Shown here one piece after another: positions 54,643 to 61,597 of a stretch of DNA of 64,000 bases. The number at the start of each line of letters is the position of its first letter. Positions within the stretch are counted from its first letter, which is position 1. Source of the DNA: Paulinella micropora (taxonomy: Eukaryota > Cercozoa > Imbricatea > Euglyphida); NCBI GenBank assembly GCA_009731375.1, contig BJOX01000090.1, positions 1,016,458-1,080,457 of the forward strand, given 5' to 3'. The notes under the pieces were generated by a model, which saw nothing but the letters and a program-made list of their open reading frames with translations, had not been told where the DNA came from and did not search any database. Made by a program: the position numbers and the translations under genes.

Positions 54643-55463
54643 ATGGAAAAAATCAATAATGTAAAGGTGAAACCAGTTAAGCAAAACGGAGATGGCGACA
54701 AGTTAGCAAAAGGATATAAGTTATTTGATGAACCGTATGCCAATATTTTTCTTCTCGCTCGCAAGAAGAGTGGTAAGACGACCGCACTTTTCGAAATCCT
54801 GAAACGAACGACCGACAAAAAGACCCGCATTGTTATTATTGCCAGCACAATACACAAGGACCACATTTACAAAGAAATGGTTAAGCACTTCAAGAAGAAG
54901 GGAAACCCGATGGCGATATACATATTTGAAAACGGACGGATACAGTGTGATAGACTATGAGTTAGACAAGCTGAATAAACCCGATGAAGAGCAAGAAGAA
55001 GGCGAGGTGGTGCGGGACGAGAAAGAAGAACCGAAGCCGAAGTTTCTTTATTTTGGTAAGGAGGAAAAGAAGAAACAGGGACAAGCACCATCAGAAAGAC
55101 CGAGCAAATACATCATACCAGAAGTTGTTTTCGTGCTAGATGACCTCGGCTCAGGTTTAAGGGATAAGTCCGTTAGCGACCTGTTGAAAAAAAAATAGAC
55201 ACTACAAGTCAAATGTGATTATGAGCTCGCAATACCTAAACGACTTACGACCTGAGGCAATTAAACAGCTAGACTACCTTCTTATTTTTTCTGGTCAGTC
55301 TCAGGATAAAATTGAGCTTGTGTATAAACATTTGGACCTCGGTTATGATTTAGACTACTTTATTGAAAAATATCACGAGGCTACCAAAGAACGATTTAAC
55401 TTTTTGTATGTGGATGCGGTGTCTGATGAATTACGAAAGAACTTCAATATTCGTTTAAAGTAA
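54643..55463 (+). pseudogene. Genome-packaging ATPase (A32/HerA-FtsK type), two frameshifts
   Basis: Start ATG 54,643. The P-loop is ARKKSGKTT (about residue 43); a beta strand RIVIIAST follows. The frame changes near 54,945, and the second frame carries Walker B VVFVLDDLGS. It changes again at a run of nine A near 55,190 into SSQYLNDLRPEAI, the arginine-finger/sensor part, ending TAA 55,463. Total length matches the roughly 270-codon ATPase of PLVs and virophages, which pumps DNA into capsids. The second break is in a homopolymer and may be an error; the first is not obviously so. Confidence 0.85.
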
Positions 55464-55489
55464 TTTTATAATTATTTTTTTTTTTTTAG

Positions 55490-55500
55490 AACTATATATA
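55490..55500 (+). promoter_or_regulatory. TATATAG-type motif at an ORF start
   Basis: ACTATATATAG directly precedes the ATG at 55,502. AATATATAG similarly precedes the ATPase ATG at 54,643. It may be a viral promoter/initiator. Confidence 0.35.
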
Positions 55501-55501
55501 G

Positions 55502-55807
55502 ATGCCAACATCACCAGTTATTATCAGTAGTCCATCAGGTTATAACATTAGCTATAATCCTTCAATGCCACAAGCGGGAGGAAGAAAGAAGAAGGGAAAA
55601 AAGAAGCAAACAGGAGGCAAAGTTAATTGGGCGAAGGTCGGAAAAGCGATAGTGGATGCTAATAGGTTTATCAAGAAGAACCAATTGATTTCAAGGGGTG
55701 CTACTTTTCTTAGCGATGTCGGAGTTCCTTATGCGGACCGTGTAGCGGAGGCCGCGATGAAGCAAGGATACGGCAAGCAACGAGGAGGAGCGGTCAAATT
55801 TCGGTAA
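55502..55807 (+). CDS. Small basic PLV core-like protein (adenovirus pVI/pX-like position)
   Basis: 101 codons. The N-terminus has SSPSGYNISY, then Gly-Gly motifs and a basic block (GGRKKKGKKKQTGG), a predicted amphipathic helix (VGKAIVDANRFIKKN) and a C-terminal GYGKQRGGAVKF. Basic, glycine-flanked small proteins like this sit beside capsid genes in PLVs and polintons and resemble DNA-condensing or membrane-lytic minor proteins. GG sites could be cut by the viral protease encoded downstream, by analogy with adenovirus. Intact. Confidence 0.6.
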   Translation: MPTSPVIISSPSGYNISYNPSMPQAGGRKKKGKKKQTGGKVNWAKVGKAIVDANRFIKKNQLISRGATFLSDVGVPYADRVAEAAMKQGYGKQRGGAVKFR

Positions 55808-55853
55808 CCGTATTAAACTAAACTTTATATTAATTTTTTTCTATAACATATAC

Positions 55854-56966
55854 GATGGTTGTAAAAAAAAACCGCGGAAGAAACTTAAACAACGACCGCC
55901 AAGGATATACAGAGCCAAAGATGGCCGACCATATATTAAAGTGAAAGGCAAACGAGCATATCTCAACTTTGGCGAGAAAACAAATGACCTTTCAACACTT
56001 CAAATTGTCAAACTATTTCTGAAATACATGAAAGGGGACACCCCCTTCAACCCCCCGAGGTAAAAAAACTAGGGGTCGTAGGGGCGGAGTCCCTACAATA
56101 GTTAAGTCCGAATTCAATCGTCTTGAACACGAGAACCGCAACCAGATACAAAACAACCTGCTGAAAAAATATGAACTAATACACGAGCAGGAGGAAAAGG
56201 AAAAGAAGTTAAGAGAACAGGCAGAAGATGAGAAGAAAAGAATGGAGAGGAAGGAGAATGCGGAAATGAAGGAAAGACAAGAAGAATTAATAAGGGAGGC
56301 GAACAGAGAGCAAAACTTATAGAGGATGTAAAATTTGAACAAGATAGAAAACTGCTATTACCACCACCACAGTTCCAACCTCAATACATACAAGCACCGC
56401 CACAAGCACCACAACTAGGACCACCACAAGCACCACAACTAGGACCACAACTAGGACCACCACAAGCACCACAACTAGGACCACCCCAAGCACCACCAGA
56501 AGCACCCCAAGCACCAGAAGAAAAACAGATGCCATTGAAAACAAAAGAAGAGAAAAAGGCTGAAAAAGAATTAAAAGAAAAATACATTGAATTAATGAAG
56601 AAAGCGGGCTTTACAACTAAATTTATTAAAAGCTTGAGCAAAACAGAATTTGACAAACTTGGTAAAGGAATAGAGAAAGCGATAGCCGATGCCCAATCAG
56701 CAGATGAGCAGAAAGAACTGGCTGAACAATATAAAAAAGAATTAGAACAAGAAAAAAAACGAGCGGAGGCTAAAGCGAAACACTTTGAAATTAAAGATAA
56801 AATATCATACATATCCGCAGGTTTAAGAAATGATTACAAGTATCCGAAATTGGATATACCCAAAACTTTGGGCCCTGCTTTGGAAAAAGAAATGAAAGCT
56901 CGGGGCAAACCACCACCAAAAAAGTTAAAGGAAAACACACGACTGCAGGTATGGCACAAGTTATAG
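55854..56966 (+). pseudogene. PLV coiled-coil/Pro-Gln-rich protein, frameshifted
   Basis: ATG 55,854 runs into nine A, after which another frame encodes a basic domain (PRIYRAKDGRPYIKVKG, to about 56,062). A further frame carries FNRLEHENRNQIQNN and a long Glu/Lys coiled coil to 56,322, followed by a repeat of PPQAPQLG units (56,385-56,520) and another helical region to TAG 56,966. At least three frame changes are needed. PLV genomes often carry such a long, low-complexity coiled-coil protein between minor core and protease genes. Function unknown. Confidence 0.55.
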
Positions 56967-57172
56967 TAGATGAAGGTATTGATTTAGGAATAGACCAGAA
57001 TGAAATGAGAAAGAAACTAGCCGATTATTTGGGAATAAACCAAACGGGTGCTGGGGCAAAAACGATGGAGGAATTAATACACAAACTTTTAACGATAGCA
57101 ACAATTAAGAAATATTTAAAGAAGGGCAAATACAGAAAAAAAATGAAGAAGAAGGATTATGTAAATAACTAA
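56951..57172 (+). CDS. PLV small helical basic protein
   Basis: 73 codons starting MAQVIVDEGIDLGI, ending in a Lys-rich tail (KKGKYRKKMKKKDYV). It overlaps the preceding frame by 16 bases. It could be an independent ORF or the C-terminal part of the broken gene before it. Confidence 0.45.
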   Translation: MAQVIVDEGIDLGIDQNEMRKKLADYLGINQTGAGAKTMEELIHKLLTIATIKKYLKKGKYRKKMKKKDYVNN

Positions 57173-57181
57173 GTAATCGAA

Positions 57182-57865
57182 ATGAGAAGCGACCCAAACA
57201 TTAAAAATCAAGTTTCAAATAATCTCGGTATTCAACCAACCGAGGAAGTTCCACAGCCCACCCCCGATGTAGAGGAAGTTCAACCGCCAGCCCCAAAAAC
57301 CGCACCTGATACCACCACCGACACCACCACCACCGACACCACCACCGACACAATTCAACCACAGCAAGAGGGGGAGGGAAGAGGTTTAATGACGGATGAA
57401 ATAGACAACATTATGAAATATGATTGGTATTTGGGAACGGTAGCCAGCGATGAAATAAACAAACTGAAACCAGAAAAAAGAAAGAATTATGGTTTTATAA
57501 TGAACTTGGATAAGTCTAGTCAACCAGGCTCACATTGGATTGCTGTTTGGGTTGACTTAATTAAAGACGACTCTATTGAAATCTACGACCCTCTCGCACT
57601 GTATAAGCCGACTGAGCTATTTCTACACCAAATGAAACAGCTTATTGACAAGAGTAAGCCGAACACATATCTGCTTATGAAGGTTAATCAGGTTAAAAAC
57701 CAAAGCGACACAACAGATACCTGCGGGTGGCATAGTATTAGGTTTTTGTTAGAGCGGGCGAAAGGTAATCGCTTTAAATTTGCCAGCGGTTGGACGGACT
57801 TAAAAGAAACAGAAGCGGAGGAGTTGAAAGCTCAGAACGGCTATGGCTTTGATACTTTCATTTAG
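57182..57865 (+). CDS. Adenovirus-type maturation cysteine protease
   Basis: 227 codons, intact. The N-terminal 70 residues are Pro/Thr-rich. The catalytic domain has GSHWIAVWVD (catalytic His), DSIEIYDPLA (the Asp/Glu position) and DTCGWHSIRFL (catalytic Cys), the order and spacing of adenain/Ulp1-fold proteases of adenoviruses, polintons, PLVs and virophages. It would process capsid and core precursors at Gly-rich sites. It begins 10 bases after the preceding ORF, in the same direction as the capsid genes. Confidence 0.9.
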   Translation: MRSDPNIKNQVSNNLGIQPTEEVPQPTPDVEEVQPPAPKTAPDTTTDTTTTDTTTDTIQPQQEGEGRGLMTDEIDNIMKYDWYLGTVASDEINKLKPEKRKNYGFIMNLDKSSQPGSHWIAVWVDLIKDDSIEIYDPLALYKPTELFLHQMKQLIDKSKPNTYLLMKVNQVKNQSDTTDTCGWHSIRFLLERAKGNRFKFASGWTDLKETEAEELKAQNGYGFDTFI

Positions 57866-57963
57866 CAGGGGCCTTCGTTCCCCGCACCCCTCCGTTGTGG
57901 TATGTAATTAAAACAAAAAAATATATTTTAGAATATATATATACAGTATAATTTTTTGAGGTC

Positions 57964-57992
57964 GTAGGAGGTTTTTGAAAAAAAGCTCCTAC
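57964..57992 (+). promoter_or_regulatory. Hairpin immediately before the minor capsid ATG
   Basis: GTAGGAG and CTCCTAC form a 7-bp stem with a 15-base A/T loop, ending one base before ATG 57,994. A TATA-like run (ATATATATATACAG) lies 25-40 bases upstream. Confidence 0.5.
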
Positions 57993-57993
57993 A

Positions 57994-58806
57994 ATGGAAT
58001 ACCGTGGTGGCAGGAGCTCAAACATTTACTATGTCAACAGCAAAAATAGGATAAACGGCACGGACAGTGATTTTACTCACTCCATTGATATGAAATCGCT
58101 AGAAAATCCTACCCACTGTAAAATACTTCATATCTATGTTCCTAAATCGTATTACTCTGTGGCAAGTCCGTATAATACTTTTACTTTGAGTGAAGATGGA
58201 TTTGAGGCTCTGATTACGATACCAGAGGGCAACTACACGATGAACAACTTAAAAAATAAACTGGCCGAGGTGCTAACGGCAGACAGCCCCAACGACTACA
58301 CATACACCGTTACGAGCAACAACACAAACACCGACCCAGAAGACGGCAAGCTATTATTTACAGTAGCGAACAATGGAGGAATTCAACCGCGGTTTATATT
58401 TGACATCGAAACACGTATCCACGAAGTAATGGGTTTTGACCGCGACTCAACATATTTCTTTGCCAATAATACCATTAGGTCTCCAAACGTCATAATATTG
58501 ACAGGTGAAAAAACAATATATTTACAGTCAGATTTAGTAGGCGAAGGCGATAACCACGTGCTCCAAGAAATATACACGGCAAATGAAATCCCGTTCGGCT
58601 CTGTTATCTACGACGGTTCGGGTAGTGAATACGGAAAACGGCTATCTACTAGTTCAAGCAATGTGTATCGGTTTTACTTGACTGACGAAAACGACCAACC
58701 AGTTAATCTCAACGGCCTCGGCATTGTTATGACATTGTTGATTTACCGCGAGACGAATTATTTTAATTTATTTACATCGTTTTTTAATTTGTTGAAAAGT
58801 CGTTAA
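57994..58806 (+). CDS. Minor capsid (penton) protein
   Basis: 270 codons, intact. It starts MEYRGGRSSNIYYVNSKNR; the NIYYVNSKNR(I/L) start and the later IPEGNYTMNNLKNKL and VMGFD segments are characteristic of the single jelly-roll penton protein of PLVs and related viruses. It forms the capsid vertices. It lies directly upstream of the major capsid gene (59-base gap) as in most PLVs. Confidence 0.85.
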   Translation: MEYRGGRSSNIYYVNSKNRINGTDSDFTHSIDMKSLENPTHCKILHIYVPKSYYSVASPYNTFTLSEDGFEALITIPEGNYTMNNLKNKLAEVLTADSPNDYTYTVTSNNTNTDPEDGKLLFTVANNGGIQPRFIFDIETRIHEVMGFDRDSTYFFANNTIRSPNVIILTGEKTIYLQSDLVGEGDNHVLQEIYTANEIPFGSVIYDGSGSEYGKRLSTSSSNVYRFYLTDENDQPVNLNGLGIVMTLLIYRETNYFNLFTSFFNLLKSR

Positions 58807-58865
58807 TTAATTAATTTTTTTTCTCATATTAAAATATAAGACAACCGTAAAAAGAGGAAAAACAA

Positions 58866-60398
58866 ATGCCTACACAACACGGAGGCGAACTAGATTTCAG
58901 CAGGACTGACTACATCAGTGCTTCTTATCGTTTGAATAAGCTTACACCTCGTGAGGTTTCTGTTGATGTAACCGTAACTACCGCAGGAGGACAGGAAAGC
59001 AACTTTGACCTTATTAGTCGCCCGTTTAACTTGGCTCGCTCTGTTTTGAGTTTTACTTATGCTCCAACGGCAAAGGCGGCAAACTACAATAAATGCTTTA
59101 TGGACTGCTTGGCCCCAATTAGGCAGATACAATTGATTACGAGAGGTGGTGTTTATCTGTGCGACATTAACGAAGTCGGAAATATTACTAAGATGATTTG
59201 GAAACCCGAAACCTCCATTGATGATTTACTTGCTTTGGAAAACCACGACAACAAATCTGGTGCTGGTTGTATGCTTCAAAAGAACAATACAACAAACGGG
59301 GCGAGTTTTAGTAACACCGCTGCGACTGAAAGAAAAGTTAGCTTGCTTGATGCTATCGCTTTAAAGGCGGATGGTACGGGTTTGACCGCTGTTGGTGCTA
59401 CGAATGGTGGCGATGTTTCGGGGGCGATTACTACTCGTATTACTGAAGTTATGTCGTCATACCAAGCTAAGATGCGGGCTTACTTAACTCAACCAGCAAC
59501 AAATGCTCGCAGACACGATGATACTTTAATCGCTGCAGCAACTGGCACTCTTAGTGTTGTTAATGTTGCGCACAATGAGGCTAAGTATTTCTCAGGAGGT
59601 ACTATTGGAACTGCCAACCCGAGTATCAATGTTAAGATTAATCTTGGAATGCTTTACAATACTATTTTCGCTCTGGATAAAACTATTATGTTTCCTGAAA
59701 TTTTGACTATGCGGATTGTTTGGCAACAGACACCTAAAATCTTTTATTACAACGATGATGCTCTTTCTACTGGAGGAGGCACTGTCGCACAAGCTGATAC
59801 AGACGTTAAGATTACCAGTCTCAACCTTTTCTTAGCTGTTGAAACCAATCCTGATGTCATTCAATCAATTCAACAGAAGATTATGAGCCCCGAAAGTATG
59901 AGCTTCAACATTGATTATTCTTATTTGTATAAAAATACTGTCGGCACACCTGCACCATCTCAAAATGTTGTACTTAGATTTGACAGAGGCCACGGACGGC
60001 GAATTAAGAAAATTTATCACTCGGTTTTCAACATAACCGAAAATAAGAACACTGCCTACGACAATAGCAACCTTCTTGGTACTAAGGTCCAAACTTTTTA
60101 CACCACACTAGACGGGGCACGACTTCAAGAGTTCAATGTTGATTGTCAGCAATATAAAATAGAAGACTATATGTATCTTAAGCCGAAGTTGGAAGGCTCT
60201 GCTTTGATGAATAGCAATATTTATCAATACAACTGGTTTTGGTGTGATAGCTTTGACAATACCCGCCCGTTGTGGAGCAAGGACCAAAATGAAATTAGTG
60301 GAATAAGTCTAGACACAGAGCGACGATGGGAGTTTATCGGAACACCGCGACTATTGCGGCCAATCATTACACATTTGTCGTCACTCAGCAAGAAGTAA
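58866..60398 (+). CDS. Major capsid protein (double jelly-roll)
   Basis: 510 codons, intact, TAA at 60,396. The N-terminus DYISASYRLNKLTPREVSVD and the region around RFDRGHGRRIKKIYH fit PLV-type double jelly-roll capsid proteins, whose usual length is about 450-600. Trp codons are all TGG and there are no internal stops. It builds the hexons of an icosahedral capsid. A/T-rich spacer and short A/G run AAAGAGGAAAAACAAATG precede the start. Family assignment rests on order of neighbours and overall pattern; exact subgroup is not determined. Confidence 0.85.
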   Translation: MPTQHGGELDFSRTDYISASYRLNKLTPREVSVDVTVTTAGGQESNFDLISRPFNLARSVLSFTYAPTAKAANYNKCFMDCLAPIRQIQLITRGGVYLCDINEVGNITKMIWKPETSIDDLLALENHDNKSGAGCMLQKNNTTNGASFSNTAATERKVSLLDAIALKADGTGLTAVGATNGGDVSGAITTRITEVMSSYQAKMRAYLTQPATNARRHDDTLIAAATGTLSVVNVAHNEAKYFSGGTIGTANPSINVKINLGMLYNTIFALDKTIMFPEILTMRIVWQQTPKIFYYNDDALSTGGGTVAQADTDVKITSLNLFLAVETNPDVIQSIQQKIMSPESMSFNIDYSYLYKNTVGTPAPSQNVVLRFDRGHGRRIKKIYHSVFNITENKNTAYDNSNLLGTKVQTFYTTLDGARLQEFNVDCQQYKIEDYMYLKPKLEGSALMNSNIYQYNWFWCDSFDNTRPLWSKDQNEISGISLDTERRWEFIGTPRLLRPIITHLSSLSKK

Positions 60399-60501
60399 CC
60401 GTTAAGAATGGAACAATTACTAGAAATTAAACCCCGCCAGTGAGGTAATAGGTAGTAATTAATTTTGATAGATTATTTATTTTTTTGTTAATATACGAAC
60501 T

Positions 60502-61597
60502 ATGAGTCATCAGCGAAATTTGATAGCACAAGACCCTGACGGAGACTTCATTAATGTCAAAGTCGGCTACGATGGCAATGTTGAAACCAATAGTATGAAA
60601 ACCGCTTTCGGCGAAGCATTGGTCGGTCAATTAACACCAGTATTACAAGAGATTTTTCCATACACTATCAATACACGAATATGGACATTAGCTCAAACTG
60701 ATGCTACCATTTCATTTAATGCTAATATGGCCGAACTTAAAACAGATGTGAAGACGACCGCGAATGCTGTATTGACGAGTAAAAAAAGAATTAAATACAG
60801 AACAGGTATGGTAGTTCTAACACGATTTACTGCTTTGTGGACTACTGATGAAACGAAAGACTACAATTCATATATCGGCATAGGTGAAAGTGATTTTACT
60901 AATGGCTTCTATTTTTACAAAATAAAAGCGACTGGTATGAATATCGCCAGTGTTAAAGGTGGGGTGCCGACACTTATTCCCCANNNNNNNNNNCGCACAG
61001 GCGAACTGGGATGACTCTTGTGATGGAACTAAAATTATGCCTATCATAGATTGGACCAAAGGGAATGTATTCCAGATTAAATTTCAATATCTTGGTTTTG
61101 GTGCTATAAGGTTCTACATAGAAAATCCATCAAGTGGAGAATTTCAGCTGGTTCATACAATTAGGTATGCGAATGCGAATGTTGGTGTTAGTCTTTCAAA
61201 TACAACCCTACCTTTTTCGGCTTGTATCAGAAATTATGGAACTGGTAATGCTAATCAAACATTAAAAACAGCTAGTTGTAGTATGTTTATTGAGGGCACT
61301 AACACTATTAATTCAAGCATATCAAACGAAGCGGAAGGTAGTGAGCCAGCGAGCACAACGGAAAGCCCAATTATTAGCATAAAAAATAAAACAACTTTTA
61401 ATGGTGTGACCAATTATTCAATTGTTTATCCCTCTCTCGTGAGCATATCAAACGAAAATATAGTGCGGATTGTGAAAACGACTGGGGCACTTACTGGCGA
61501 GAACTTTGCGGATATTGATACCAAAACTTCAATCGTATCAAAGGATACCGCTGCGACTGCCATTGGTGGTGCCACTATAACAGACTCACATTTCCTG
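60502..61597 (+). CDS. PLV structural protein, C-terminally truncated at host junction
   Basis: The ORF starts ATG 60,502 (MSHQRNLIAQDPDGDF), runs to a 10-N gap at 60,984-60,993 and resumes in another frame, about 350 viral codons in all. It is beta-rich with Gly/Asn/Thr content and segments such as YIGIGESDFTNGFYFYKI, typical of virion surface or fibre-like proteins. At about 61,597 the sequence changes abruptly to GC-rich host sequence, so the C-terminus is lost and the frame ends in foreign residues at 61,813. Confidence 0.65.

Larger units (their letters stand above)
37990..61597. mobile_element. Integrated polinton-like virus (PLV), degraded and right-truncated
   Basis: AT-rich block between GC-richer host sequence. 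It carries an rve integrase, packaging ATPase, adenovirus-type protease, minor and major capsid genes, a two-TM protein, and a fibre with S74 domain. This is the morphogenesis set of polinton-like viruses and relatives such as virophages. I see no DNA polymerase, primase or helicase. No terminal inverted repeat is visible: the left edge is a composition change near 38.0 kb and the right edge is a sharp junction with a host gene. An unrelated transposon is nested inside at 44,235-53,090. Virophage or Maverick affiliation is the alternative. Confidence 0.85.
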
